A DNA stretch of 64,000 bases from assembly GCF_030317115.1 (NCBI RefSeq), contig NZ_JASZYF010000003.1, positions 62,001 to 126,000 of the forward strand, given 5' to 3'. Source of the stretch: Variovorax gracilis. Its GTDB lineage: Bacteria; Pseudomonadota; Gammaproteobacteria; Burkholderiales; Burkholderiaceae_C. A model generated the notes under the pieces. It worked only from the letters and a program-made list of their open reading frames with translations. It had not been told where the DNA came from and did not search any database. The translations under genes were made by a program, and so were the position numbers. The number at the start of each line of letters is the position of its first letter. The first letter of the stretch is position 1. Below, piece after piece: positions 28,837 to 38,458 of this stretch.

Positions 28837-30969
28837 TCAGAAGCGGTAGGTCGCGCTGGCCACTGCATTGCGGCGGGCACCCCACCAGCAATCGCCGCGC
28901 GACAAGCAGACCGAGTTATAGGACTTGTCCGTCACGTTGTTGATATTCAGCGCCAGGCGCCACTTGGCCGTTTCGTAGGCGATCATGAGATCGAGCAAAG
29001 TCACGGCCGGAGTCTCGGGGGCCACGCCGTCCTGGAACTTGCCCATCCATCGCACACCGGCACCGGCCGAGAAACCCGGCATGCCGGCAACCATGAATCG
29101 GTACTTGGCCCACACTGCCGCCTGATTGCGTGGCACCTGGGTCAACTGGGGGTCGACGTTCGTGTAATTGTAGAAGGCGAGCACATCCAGGGCCTTGTCC
29201 AGCGTGGCCTTGACCTCCAGCTCGACGCCGGTCGTCTTGGTGCTGCCGGCCTGCACGTAGTCGATGCCGCCATTCGGATCGAGGATCAGGCGGTTGTCCT
29301 CCCGCAAGTCGTAGACCGTGGCGGTGGCCTGGATGGGGCGGTCGGTCGGCAAGTACTTGATGCCCACTTCCCATTGCTTGCCGCGTTGCGGCGTGAAGCG
29401 CTCGTTGTTCGCGTTCAGGCCCGCGACCGGCGTGAAGGATTCGCCATAGCTCATATAGGGCGAAATGCCGTTGTCCGCCGCGTACATGAGCGAGAAGCGC
29501 TTGGTGGTCGCGTCGCTCTTCTCATCGTCGCTGCCGACCAGGCCGTTGGTGACTTCGTCATGGCGCAACCCGGCCAGGACGATCCAGTTCTTCGCGAACT
29601 TCATCTGGTCCTGCACATAGACGCCGTACTGTCGCTGCGTCGACTTGGGGCTGTCGACCAGTTCGTAGGTCGGGAAGGGCTGGCCATACACCGGCGCATA
29701 GGCGTCGATGAGCGGCTGGGTGCCGCCGAGGTAGATCGGATAGTCGACGCCCGAGCGCTTGTTCATCGAGTAGCGCGCGTAGTCGAACCCGGTGAGCACC
29801 TGATGCTCGACGGCGCCGGTCTTGAAACGGCCTTCGACGTACTGGTCGGCCTGCAGCATGTTGACCTTGGTGATGCTCGAATCCCAGAAGCGCCCGAACA
29901 GGCGCTTGTTCTCCGGATCGCCGGCCCAGCCGCCCGGCACCGTGAACGAGTCCCCGTAGAAGCCGGTGTAGTCGACGTCGTTGTGCGTGTAGCGCAGGTT
30001 CTGGCGCACCGCCCATTGGTCGTTGAACCGGTGCTCGAAAAGCCACCCCGCCGTCGAGCGTTCGGTGTCGTAGCGGTCGTACCCCGGCTCGCCGATGAAC
30101 CGGCGGGTGGGGAGGATGCCGTTCGGATTCGGCAGCACCATGCCTTCCCAGGGGAAAAACTGCGAGGTCGACCCCGTCTTGTCTTTCTGGTAGAGCGCCT
30201 GCAGCGTCAGCGTGGTGGCCGCGTTCGGTCGCCACGTGAGAGAGGGAGCGACAAGCTGGCGATCATCGCGCACGTAGTCCACCTGCGTATCCGCATTGCG
30301 GCCCACTGCGATCAGGCGGTAGAGCCACTGGCCGTCTTCGGTCAAGGCTCCGGTGAGGTCGGTCTGGATCTGGGTGCGGTTCCAGCTCCCGAACTGCACT
30401 TCGACTTCACGCTGCGTGTCGGCCAGCGGCCGCTTGCTCACCATGTTGATGACGCCCGCCGTGCTCCCCTGCCCGTACAGCATGGCCGCAGGGCCGCGCA
30501 GGACTTCGATGCGCTCGAGCGTGTAGGTCTCGGTGCGCGCGTTGCTGGTGTAGTAGTCGAAATTCTTGCGCAGCCCGTCGAGGTATTCGTCCGGATTGCC
30601 GCCGCGGATCAGCACGCTGTCGGTACGCGAATCGACGCCGTACGCGTCCGAGCGCACGCCGGCGGCGTAGGTCAATGCATCCTGGACGTTGTTCGCGCCC
30701 TGGTCCGTCATCTGGTCGCGGGTCACGATGGTCACCGACTGCGGTGTCTCGGACAAAGACGTGTCTGTCTTGGTCGCGGACATCGCATTCTTGGCCCGGT
30801 AGCCGACGACCGGCGAGGTCGCGGTCTCGACCTCGGCGTTCGCGTCGACCCGGACCTCGGGCAGGGTCGTCGGACCTCCCGTCTGCGCCAATGCCTGTTG
30901 TTGGAGATTGATGGCAAGGCAGCCGGCGAGCATGGCGGCGGCCTGGCGCCGCCCGAAATTGATCCGCAT
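28837..30969 (-). CDS. TonB-dependent siderophore receptor (ferrichrome/ferrioxamine type)
   Basis: Outer-membrane receptor of 710 residues of the TonB-siderophore class (FhuA/FoxA-like). The signal peptide ends near QQQALAQ. The plug shows SLSETPQSVTIVTRDQM, the conserved GVRSDAYGVDSRTDSVLIRGG and VLRGPAAMLYGQGSTAGVINMVSKRP; the barrel ends ASATYRF. I chose the ATG at 30969 over an upstream in-frame TTG, because the TTG lies within the predicted Fur box. First gene of the iron operon. Confidence 0.92.
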   Translation of the reverse strand: MRINFGRRQAAAMLAGCLAINLQQQALAQTGGPTTLPEVRVDANAEVETATSPVVGYRAKNAMSATKTDTSLSETPQSVTIVTRDQMTDQGANNVQDALTYAAGVRSDAYGVDSRTDSVLIRGGNPDEYLDGLRKNFDYYTSNARTETYTLERIEVLRGPAAMLYGQGSTAGVINMVSKRPLADTQREVEVQFGSWNRTQIQTDLTGALTEDGQWLYRLIAVGRNADTQVDYVRDDRQLVAPSLTWRPNAATTLTLQALYQKDKTGSTSQFFPWEGMVLPNPNGILPTRRFIGEPGYDRYDTERSTAGWLFEHRFNDQWAVRQNLRYTHNDVDYTGFYGDSFTVPGGWAGDPENKRLFGRFWDSSITKVNMLQADQYVEGRFKTGAVEHQVLTGFDYARYSMNKRSGVDYPIYLGGTQPLIDAYAPVYGQPFPTYELVDSPKSTQRQYGVYVQDQMKFAKNWIVLAGLRHDEVTNGLVGSDDEKSDATTKRFSLMYAADNGISPYMSYGESFTPVAGLNANNERFTPQRGKQWEVGIKYLPTDRPIQATATVYDLREDNRLILDPNGGIDYVQAGSTKTTGVELEVKATLDKALDVLAFYNYTNVDPQLTQVPRNQAAVWAKYRFMVAGMPGFSAGAGVRWMGKFQDGVAPETPAVTLLDLMIAYETAKWRLALNINNVTDKSYNSVCLSRGDCWWGARRNAVASATYRF

Positions 30970-30988
30970 TGGGTTGATGTTGATTGCA

Positions 30989-31010
30989 ATTGATAACAAT
31001 TCGCATTCTA
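30989..31010 (-). promoter_or_regulatory. Fur box and -10 of the siderophore receptor operon
   Basis: On the minus strand TAGAATGCGAATTGTTATCA combines a -10 hexamer (TAGAAT, 31005-31010) with a Fur-box-like element reading AATGCGAATTGTTATCAAT. A -35-like TTGCGT lies about 18 bases further upstream. Repressor binding here would cover the start of transcription, 20-40 bases before the receptor ATG. This fits iron repression of the receptor, PepSY and small-protein genes. Confidence 0.65.
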
Positions 31011-31116
31011 TTCATGAACGGAATGTGAACGCAATGCAAAGACGCCGATTCCCCCGATGGCGGCGCGCGCATTTCGCCGGCCGGCTACGATCCGCTGCCC
31101 GCAACATCCCAAGCTG

Positions 31117-32712
31117 ATGCCCAGCCTTCCCGCGATGTCCGCCTCAATGCTTCGTTGCCTGGCAATCGCGTTCGTCTGCCTGATTTCGGGCTGCGCAGGC
31201 TTGCCATCGCGTTCGGTCACGCCGTACAGCCCCGCCGTCACAGCCTCGCCGGCGACGGAACTGAGGAAGCTCACCGCGGCTTTCCACGGGCAGCGCAACG
31301 GCGTATCGGGAGCGCGGGCGATCCCTCAGGGCGCCCTCGCCCTCGATGCGCGAATCGCCCTGATCCGCCACGCCCAGGCCTCACTCGACCTGCAGTACTA
31401 CCTGCTGGGCAACGACAAGACCGGCAAGCTGATCCTGCGCGAACTGCGCGACGCCGCGCGGCGCGGCGTGCGCGTGCGGCTGCTCCTCGACGACTTCTAC
31501 ACGGTGAAGCTCGATCCCCTGCTGCTCGGCCTGGCCGCCTACCCGAACGTGGAAGTCCGGCTGTTCAACCCCTTCGTGACCGGCAGGGACCACACCGCGA
31601 CACGCTGGCTCAGCTTCGCGGGCGATTTCAGCCGGCTCAACCATCGGATGCACAACAAGCTCTTCGTTGCCGACGGCGCCGTGGCGATCGTGGGCGGGCG
31701 CAACCTGGCGGACGAATACTTCCTGCGCAGCGCGGGCGCCAATTTCATCGACCTGGACATGCTCGCGGCCGGCCCCGTCGTGGACGAACTCGAGACCATC
31801 TTCGACAACTACTGGAACAGCGAAGTCGTCTACCCGCTGCACGACATCGTCCCATCGAGCGAAACGCCCGAGGCGTTGCGGGCCGCGTTCGACACCCTCG
31901 CGTCCGAGACCCAGGCGCCGCCGCCCGAGCCTCCGCCGGAGTCGGACATGTTCGGCGATCCACCCGTCAGCGCGGCGATTGCCCATGGCAAGCTGGAACT
32001 GATCCCGACACGCGCCAATGCCGTGGCGGACTCCCCGACCAAAGCGCTGCGCGTGGACGGCGACCACCAGTCCGAGCATCGCCCGCCCACCGTGGCCGAG
32101 CGCATGCGCGCCCTCTTCGACCTCGCCAAGTCCGACATCAACATCATCACGCCGTACTTCATCCCGGGCGAGCAGGGAATGGACCACATTGCGCGGCTGC
32201 GTGCCCGCGGCATCCGCATCACCGTCGCGACCAACTCGCTGGCGGACACGGACGAGCCGCTCGTCAACATCAACTACAACAGCTTCCGCGTCGAGATGCT
32301 GCGGATGGGCGTCACGCTCTACGAGGTGAGCTCGGAGCAGATCAAGCGCAGCATCAACCTGCGCAAGGTGTTCCGCCAGTCGCGCGGGCGGCTGCATGCC
32401 AAGCTGGCGCTGATCGACCGCGAATGGGCGCTCGTCGGCTCGCTGAACTTCGACCCGCGCTCGGCCTACATCAACACCGAGCTGGGCGTGCGCTTCGAGG
32501 GCTACGAGGTGGCGCACCGGCTGCTCGATGCCTTTCAGGTCGACAACGTCGAAAGCGTGTACGAAGTCCGCCTGAAGCCCGGCACCGACCAGATCCAATG
32601 GGTGACGACCGACGGCGAGAACCTCGTGCTCAACGAAGAGCCCGATGCCAATGCGCTGGTGCGGCTGAAGCTGCTGCTCTTCTCCTGGTTCGTTCCGAGC
32701 GACCTGCTCTAG
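31117..32712 (+). CDS. Phospholipase D-family lipoprotein (cardiolipin synthase-like)
   Basis: Phospholipase D superfamily protein of about 531 residues. Two HKD motifs are intact: HNKLFVAD (H179, K181) with VGGRNLADEY, and HAKLALID (H427) with VGSLNFDPRS. The N-terminus is a lipoprotein signal with lipobox ISGC. This envelope-attached type resembles cardiolipin synthase C-like proteins; phosphatidyl transfer is likely but the reaction is not certain. Starts at 31117, 31135 or 31147 are all possible; none has a strong Shine-Dalgarno. Confidence 0.88.
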   Translation: MPSLPAMSASMLRCLAIAFVCLISGCAGLPSRSVTPYSPAVTASPATELRKLTAAFHGQRNGVSGARAIPQGALALDARIALIRHAQASLDLQYYLLGNDKTGKLILRELRDAARRGVRVRLLLDDFYTVKLDPLLLGLAAYPNVEVRLFNPFVTGRDHTATRWLSFAGDFSRLNHRMHNKLFVADGAVAIVGGRNLADEYFLRSAGANFIDLDMLAAGPVVDELETIFDNYWNSEVVYPLHDIVPSSETPEALRAAFDTLASETQAPPPEPPPESDMFGDPPVSAAIAHGKLELIPTRANAVADSPTKALRVDGDHQSEHRPPTVAERMRALFDLAKSDINIITPYFIPGEQGMDHIARLRARGIRITVATNSLADTDEPLVNINYNSFRVEMLRMGVTLYEVSSEQIKRSINLRKVFRQSRGRLHAKLALIDREWALVGSLNFDPRSAYINTELGVRFEGYEVAHRLLDAFQVDNVESVYEVRLKPGTDQIQWVTTDGENLVLNEEPDANALVRLKLLLFSWFVPSDLL

Positions 32713-32856
32713 CGCCTGGCAGCGCCCGCCCGGACACCCGCTCGACTTTTTGCCTGGGCGGGAAGATGATCGCCGGCCGCTCCCGACTTCTCCGGAACTC
32801 GTCCGGCAAGGGCGCGCTCACACCTCAACCCAAACCGGACTCACAGGAGCATCGCG

Positions 32857-33870
32857 ATGCAAGTCGGCATGATCGGACTCGGACGCATGGGCGCCAACAT
32901 GACGAGCCGCCTGATGCGTGGAGGCCACGAGTGCGTCGTGCATGACAACGCCCCGGCCTCCGTCGAGCGATTGGCCGCCCAGGGCGCGACCGGCGCGGCC
33001 ACCCTGCAGGATTTCGTCGCGAAGCTTGCGCGGCCTCGCGCAATCTGGCTCATGGTGCCCGCGGCAGTCGTCGACTCCGCGCTTGCCACGCTGACGCCGC
33101 TGCTGGAGCCCGGCGACATCGTCATCGACGGCGGCAACTCCTACTACCGCGACGACATCCGCCGCGCCAGCGAACTCCGTGCCCGCGGCCTGCACTATGT
33201 CGACGTGGGCACCAGCGGCGGCATCGCCGGCTTCGACCGCGGCTACTGTCTGATGATCGGCGGCGAAACCGAGACCGTGCAGCACCTCTCGCCGCTGTTC
33301 GCCACACTGGCGCCCGGCGCCGGCGAGCACGCGCCGACGCCCGGCCGGGCACCCGGCGCCAGCACCGCCGATCAAGGCTATCTGCACTGCGGCCCCCACG
33401 GCGCGGGCCACTTCGTCAAGATGGTGCACAACGGCATCGAGTACGGACTCATGGCCGCGTATGCGGAAGGCCTCAACATCCTTCGCGGCGCCAACATCGG
33501 CAAGCGCTCGCACGACATCGACGCCGAGACGACGCCGCTGCGCGACCCCACGCTCTACCAGTACGACATGAACCTGCCCGAGATCACCGAGCTGTGGCGG
33601 CGCGGCAGCGTGATCGGCTCCTGGCTGCTCGACCTCACGGCCACCGCGCTCGCCGCCGATCCGGACCTGTCGGACTTCCAGGGGCGCGTCTCCGATTCCG
33701 GCGAGGGCCGCTGGACCCTCCAGGCCGCGATCGACGAAGGCGTGCCGGCGCCGGTGCTGAGCTCCGCGGTCTACGCCCGCTTCAGTTCGCGCGGCGAGGC
33801 GGACTTCTCCAATCGAGTGCTGTCGGCCCTGCGGCACCAGTTCGGCGGCCACGCGGAAAAGAAATCATGA
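32857..33870 (+). CDS. gndA: 6-phosphogluconate dehydrogenase, decarboxylating (short GndA type)
   Basis: Cytoplasmic enzyme of 337 residues that converts 6-phosphogluconate to ribulose-5-phosphate and CO2. N-terminal Rossmann motif GLGRMG (residues 7-12), NSYYRDD and GTSGGIAGFDRGYCLMIGG (substrate site), and KMVHNGIEYGLM with the catalytic Lys. At 337 residues it belongs to the short form, which in several bacteria prefers NAD. A run HAPTPGRAPGAST forms a small insertion. Its TGA overlaps the tkt ATG. Confidence 0.93.
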   Translation: MQVGMIGLGRMGANMTSRLMRGGHECVVHDNAPASVERLAAQGATGAATLQDFVAKLARPRAIWLMVPAAVVDSALATLTPLLEPGDIVIDGGNSYYRDDIRRASELRARGLHYVDVGTSGGIAGFDRGYCLMIGGETETVQHLSPLFATLAPGAGEHAPTPGRAPGASTADQGYLHCGPHGAGHFVKMVHNGIEYGLMAAYAEGLNILRGANIGKRSHDIDAETTPLRDPTLYQYDMNLPEITELWRRGSVIGSWLLDLTATALAADPDLSDFQGRVSDSGEGRWTLQAAIDEGVPAPVLSSAVYARFSSRGEADFSNRVLSALRHQFGGHAEKKS

Positions 33871-35942
33871 ACAACGATGCACCGCCGCTGGACCTGTTGT
33901 GCATCAACACGCTGCGCACCCTGTCCATCGACGCGGTGCAGAAGGCCAACTCGGGCCATCCCGGAACGCCGCTGGGCGCAGCGCCCGTCGCCTACTGCCT
34001 GTGGCAGCGCTTCCTGCGCTACGACCCGAATGACCCCGACTGGCCGAACCGCGACCGCTTCGTGCTGTCGGTCGGCCATGCCTCGGCGCTGCTCTTCAGC
34101 CTCCTGCACCTGTGCGGCGTGAAAGCGAAGGGGCCGCACTACGCCGAGCAAGGCGGCCTCGCAGTGACGATGGCCGATCTGCAGAACTTCCGCCAGGAAG
34201 GCAGCCGCTGCACCGGCCACCCCGAATACGCGTGGACGTCGGGTGTCGAGACCACCACCGGCCCGCTCGGCCAGGGCGTCGCCACCAGCGTCGGCATGGC
34301 CATCGCACAGCGCTGGCTCGCGGCCACCTACAACCGGCCCGGCCATGAGCTGTTCGACTACAAGGTCTACGCCCTGTGCGGCGACGGCGACATGATGGAA
34401 GGCGTGAGCGCCGAGGCAGCATCGCTCGCCGGACACCTGAAGCTTGCCAACCTGTGCTGGATCTACGACGACAACCAGATCAGCATCGAAGGCGCGACCT
34501 CCATCACCTCCGACGAGGACGTCGGCGCACGCTTCGAAGCCTACGGCTGGAAGGTCCTCCGCGTCGCCGATGCGAACGACCTCGAAGCGCTCACACACAG
34601 CCTGCGCGAATTCGACGCGACGCAGGACCGGCCCACGCTCATCGTCGTGCGAAGCCACATCGGCTTCGGCGCGCCGAACAAGCAGGACACCAAGGAGGCG
34701 CACGGCGAGCCGCTCGGCACGGAGGAAGTCCGACTCGCCAAGAAGTTCTTCGGTTTCGATCCGGACGCGCAATTCGCCGTGCCCGAAGGCGTGCGGGGCC
34801 ACTTCGAGGCGCATTTCGGCGAGCGTGGCACCAGCGAACACGACGCCTGGAATGCGCAGTACGCAGCCTACCGGGCGCACTACCCGGAACTCGCGGCGGA
34901 GATCGACCGCATGCAGCGCCACGAGCTGCCCGAAGGCTGGGATAGCGAATTGCCCGCGTTCGCCGCCGACACCAAGGGCATGGCCACGCGCGAATCCTCG
35001 GGCAAGGTGCTGAACGCCATCGCCAGGCAGGTGCCGTGGCTCCTGGGTGGCGCGGCCGACCTGTCGCCATCGACCAAGACGGCGCTCGGCTTCGAACAGG
35101 CGGGGGAGTTCAAGAGCGGCAATTACGGTGGACGCAATTTCCACTTTGGCATTCGCGAGCACGCCATGTGCGCCATCGCCAGCGGCATGACGCTGTCAAG
35201 GCTGCGCGCCTATGCCGCCACCTTCTTCATCTTCACCGACTATTGCCGCGGCGCCGTTCGGCTCGGCGCGATGATGGGAATTCCGGTCATCTACATCTGG
35301 ACCCACGATTCGATCAGCATGGGCGAGGACGGACCCACCCACCAGCCTGTCGAGCAGCTCGCATCCTTCCGCGCGATGCCCGGCATGACGCTGCTTCGCC
35401 CAGCCGACGCCAACGAGGTCGTCGAGGCCTGGCGGGTCGTGATGCAATTGACGGATCGCCCCGCGAGCCTGGTGCTCTCGCGGCAGGCGCTGCCCACGCT
35501 CGACCGCACCCGCTACGCCAGCGCCAGCGGTGTCGCCCGGGGCGCCTATGTGCTCGCCGACGCGCCGGACGGCAAGCCCGACGTGCTCCTGCTGGCCAGC
35601 GGCAGCGAGGTCACTTTGTGCATGGCGGCCTACGAACAGCTCCAGCGCGAAGGCATCGCCTCGCGCGTGGTCAGCATGCCCTCGTGGGATCTCTTCGAAC
35701 GCCAGAGCGACGACTACCGCGACAGCGTGCTGCCGCCCTCGGTGGAGGCACGCGTCTCCGTGGAAGAGGCTTCGCCGCTGGGTTGGGAGCGCTATGTCGG
35801 TCGCCGAGGCACCATCATCGGCATGCGCTCGTTCGGTCTCTCCGCGCCAGGCAAGGTCGCCGAGGCGCATTTCGGCTTCGACGCCGCGCATGTCGTCGCT
35901 GCCGCGAAAGAGCAATTGGCAAGGCATGCGCGCCCAGCCTGA
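33867..35942 (+). CDS. tkt: Transketolase
   Basis: TPP-dependent enzyme of 691 residues that moves two-carbon units in the pentose phosphate pathway. GHPGTPLGAAP and GHASALLFSLLHL are N-terminal landmarks, GDGDMMEGVSAEA begins the TPP-binding motif, and THDSISMGEDGPTHQPVEQLA is the pyrimidine-domain signature. The ATG at 33867 overlaps the gndA stop (ATGA). Placed between gndA and pgm, it makes a compact hexose/pentose phosphate operon. Confidence 0.97.
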   Translation: MNNDAPPLDLLCINTLRTLSIDAVQKANSGHPGTPLGAAPVAYCLWQRFLRYDPNDPDWPNRDRFVLSVGHASALLFSLLHLCGVKAKGPHYAEQGGLAVTMADLQNFRQEGSRCTGHPEYAWTSGVETTTGPLGQGVATSVGMAIAQRWLAATYNRPGHELFDYKVYALCGDGDMMEGVSAEAASLAGHLKLANLCWIYDDNQISIEGATSITSDEDVGARFEAYGWKVLRVADANDLEALTHSLREFDATQDRPTLIVVRSHIGFGAPNKQDTKEAHGEPLGTEEVRLAKKFFGFDPDAQFAVPEGVRGHFEAHFGERGTSEHDAWNAQYAAYRAHYPELAAEIDRMQRHELPEGWDSELPAFAADTKGMATRESSGKVLNAIARQVPWLLGGAADLSPSTKTALGFEQAGEFKSGNYGGRNFHFGIREHAMCAIASGMTLSRLRAYAATFFIFTDYCRGAVRLGAMMGIPVIYIWTHDSISMGEDGPTHQPVEQLASFRAMPGMTLLRPADANEVVEAWRVVMQLTDRPASLVLSRQALPTLDRTRYASASGVARGAYVLADAPDGKPDVLLLASGSEVTLCMAAYEQLQREGIASRVVSMPSWDLFERQSDDYRDSVLPPSVEARVSVEEASPLGWERYVGRRGTIIGMRSFGLSAPGKVAEAHFGFDAAHVVAAAKEQLARHARPA

Positions 35943-35950
35943 GGACCATC

Positions 35951-37600
35951 ATGGCCGAACGCATCAGTCCCCTCGCCGGCAAGCCGGCCCCGCCCGAATC
36001 CCTCATCGACGTGGACGCGCTCGTCGCGGCCTACCACGCGGATGTTCCCGACCCCGGCATCCCGGCGCAGCGGGTCGCCTTCGGAACGTCCGGCCACCGG
36101 GGGTCGGCATTCGATCGATCCTTCAACGAGTGGCACGTGCTGGCGGTCACGCAAGCGATCTGCGACTACCGCAAGGCCAAAGGCATCGACGGGCCGCTGT
36201 TCCTCGGCATCGATACGCACGCGCTGTCACAGCCGGCGTGCGACAGCGCTCTCGAAGTGCTTGCCGCCAATGGCGTCGACGTGATGCTGGCGACGAACGA
36301 CGAATACACGCCGACCCCGGCCCTGTCGCATGCCATCCTGACCTACAACCGGGGACGCCAGGGCGGGCTCGCCGACGGCGTCGTCATCACGCCCTCGCAC
36401 AATCCGCCACGCGACGGGGGCTTCAAGTACAACCCGCCCAATGGCGGACCGGCCGGGCAGGACATCACCGGCGGGGTCGAGGCCGCGGCCAACCGCTACC
36501 TCGAACAGCGACTCGACGGCATCAAGCGGATGCCCCACGCGACAGCCCTGAAGGCCGCGACCACGCACCGCCACGACTTCCTCGACGCGTATGTCGGCGA
36601 CCTGGGACAGGTGATCGACATGGATGCGATCCGCGAAGCCAAGGTCCGCATGGGCGTCGACCCCCTGGGCGGTGCCGGCGTGCACTACTGGTCGGCGATT
36701 GCCGACCGCTACCAGCTGGACCTCACCGTCGTCAGCGACACGGTCGATCCGCGCTTCGGCTTCATGACTCTCGACTGGGACGGCCAGATCCGCATGGACC
36801 CCTCTTCGGGCTACGCGATGCAACGGCTCCTCGAGATCAAGGACCGTTTCGACGTCGGCTGTGCCTGCGACACCGACCACGACCGGCACGGCATCGTGAC
36901 TGGCGGCGCGGGCCTGCTCGCGCCGAATCACTACCTCTCGGTCGTCGTCGACTACTTGTTCCAGCATCGCCCGCAATGGGGTCCGCAGGTGGCAGTCGGC
37001 AAGACGGTCGTTTCGACGCAGCTCATCGATCGCCTCGCGGCACGGCTCGGCCGGCGTCTCTACGAGGTCCCGGTCGGCTTCAAATGGTTCGCGGATGGAT
37101 TGCTCGACGCCTCCCTCGGCTTCGTCGGCGAGGAAAGCGCTGGGGCCACCTTCCTGCGCCGTGACGGGTCGGCATGGACCACCGACAAGGACGGCATCAC
37201 CGCCGCGCTCCTCTCGGCGGAGATCACCGCACGCATGGGCCGCGACCCCGGTGCGCTCTACACCGACCTGGCGAACGAGTTCGGCAATCCGGTCGCGAGC
37301 CGCATCGATGCGCCTGCAACGGCCCAGCAGAAGAAGCAACTCTCGGCGCTCTCGCCGCAACAGCTCGGGGCCAGCGAACTCGCCGGCGACAAGATCGAAA
37401 GTGTGCTCAGCCATGCGCCCGGGAACGGCGCCGCGATCGGCGGCATCAAGGTGATCTCCCAGGGCGGATGGTTCGCCGCTCGTCCCTCGGGCACCGAGAA
37501 CATCTACAAGATCTACGGCGAGAGCTTTCGCGGCGCCGACCACCTGCGCCGCATCCTGGACGAAGCCCAGAAGATCGTCGACGCGGCGATCTCCCCCTGA
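35951..37600 (+). CDS. pgm: Phosphoglucomutase (alpha-D-glucose phosphate-specific)
   Basis: Cytoplasmic enzyme of 549 residues interconverting glucose-1- and glucose-6-phosphate. FGTSGHRGSAFD opens the protein, the phosphoserine is S149 in ITPSHNPPRDGGFKYN, the metal loop is CDTDHDRHGIV and the phosphate-binding C-terminal loop is RPSGTENIYKIY. It begins eight bases after tkt. The set feeds glucose-1-phosphate to or from glycogen and polysaccharide synthesis. Confidence 0.97.
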   Translation: MAERISPLAGKPAPPESLIDVDALVAAYHADVPDPGIPAQRVAFGTSGHRGSAFDRSFNEWHVLAVTQAICDYRKAKGIDGPLFLGIDTHALSQPACDSALEVLAANGVDVMLATNDEYTPTPALSHAILTYNRGRQGGLADGVVITPSHNPPRDGGFKYNPPNGGPAGQDITGGVEAAANRYLEQRLDGIKRMPHATALKAATTHRHDFLDAYVGDLGQVIDMDAIREAKVRMGVDPLGGAGVHYWSAIADRYQLDLTVVSDTVDPRFGFMTLDWDGQIRMDPSSGYAMQRLLEIKDRFDVGCACDTDHDRHGIVTGGAGLLAPNHYLSVVVDYLFQHRPQWGPQVAVGKTVVSTQLIDRLAARLGRRLYEVPVGFKWFADGLLDASLGFVGEESAGATFLRRDGSAWTTDKDGITAALLSAEITARMGRDPGALYTDLANEFGNPVASRIDAPATAQQKKQLSALSPQQLGASELAGDKIESVLSHAPGNGAAIGGIKVISQGGWFAARPSGTENIYKIYGESFRGADHLRRILDEAQKIVDAAISP

Positions 37601-37731
37601 TTCCTCCTCGATCTCTTCTTATCCTGCAAGCTGATTCACGGCTTGTCCTACGCGCGCTCGGGTCGCCCGCAGACATGCGAAGGCAGGTGTCGGCCGCATG
37701 CTCACCCGGCCAATAACTTGAGGAGCAAGAG

Positions 37732-38364
37732 ATGATCAAGATCGGAATCGTGGACGACCACGCGATCGTGCGGACGGGCCTGAAGGACTTTTTCTCGCAA
37801 CACGTCGACCTCCGCGTCGTCGGCGAAGCGGCCACCGGACGCGAAGCGATCGACCTGGTGCGATCCCACGAGATCGATGTGCTGGTCATGGACCTCTCCA
37901 TGCCGGGCCAGAGCGGGATCGACGCGATCGCGATGGTGCGTGCCAAGGCACCCGACACCGGCATCCTGATCCTCAGCGGATACCCCGAGGAGCACTACGC
38001 GATGAACCTGATCCGCCAGGGCGCGAGCGGCTACCTCAACAAGGAATGCGACCCCAAGGAGATCGTGGATGCCATCCGCACCATCTCGCTGGGCCGGCGC
38101 TACATCACTCCGGCCGTGGCCGAACTCCTGGCGCGCCAACTCGATCGCAAGAACGACGCGGCGCCGCACGAGCAGCTATCGGAGCGCGAATTCCAGGTGT
38201 TCCTGAAACTCGCCACCGGTGAGACGGCAGGCAGCATTGCCGAGCATCTCTCGCTCTCGGTCAAGACGGTGAGCACCTACCGCAGCCGCCTGATGGAGAA
38301 GATGAACCTCGCCTCCAACAGCGACCTGACGTACTACGCCCTGAAGAACCAGCTCATCAGCTGA
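37732..38364 (+). CDS. NarL/FixJ-family response regulator (orphan)
   Basis: Two-component response regulator of 210 residues. Receiver domain residues 1-120: acidic pair D8-D9, phosphorylation site D54 in VLVMDLSMPG, conserved Thr/Ser position replaced in ILSGY, and Lys in GYLNKE. A LuxR-type helix-turn-helix lies at about 145-210 (LSEREFQVFLKLATGETAGSIAEHLSLSVKTVSTYRSRL). No histidine kinase is nearby, so its partner is elsewhere. Good GAGGAG Shine-Dalgarno. Confidence 0.93.
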   Translation: MIKIGIVDDHAIVRTGLKDFFSQHVDLRVVGEAATGREAIDLVRSHEIDVLVMDLSMPGQSGIDAIAMVRAKAPDTGILILSGYPEEHYAMNLIRQGASGYLNKECDPKEIVDAIRTISLGRRYITPAVAELLARQLDRKNDAAPHEQLSEREFQVFLKLATGETAGSIAEHLSLSVKTVSTYRSRLMEKMNLASNSDLTYYALKNQLIS

Positions 38365-38458
38365 GCGTGGGCTGCCGCAAAGATTGTTCCGGCGCTGCAA
38401 CTGATCGGCGGAAAATCACTCTCAACTTCCATCCGCCCGGTGCGGAAGTGAGGGTGAC

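Noticed and set aside
27676..30993. A very long plus-strand open frame (over 1100 codons)
   Set aside because: It is a codon-bias shadow of the PepSY and TonB receptor genes on the minus strand; the translation is rich in Arg, Gln and His and has no motifs.
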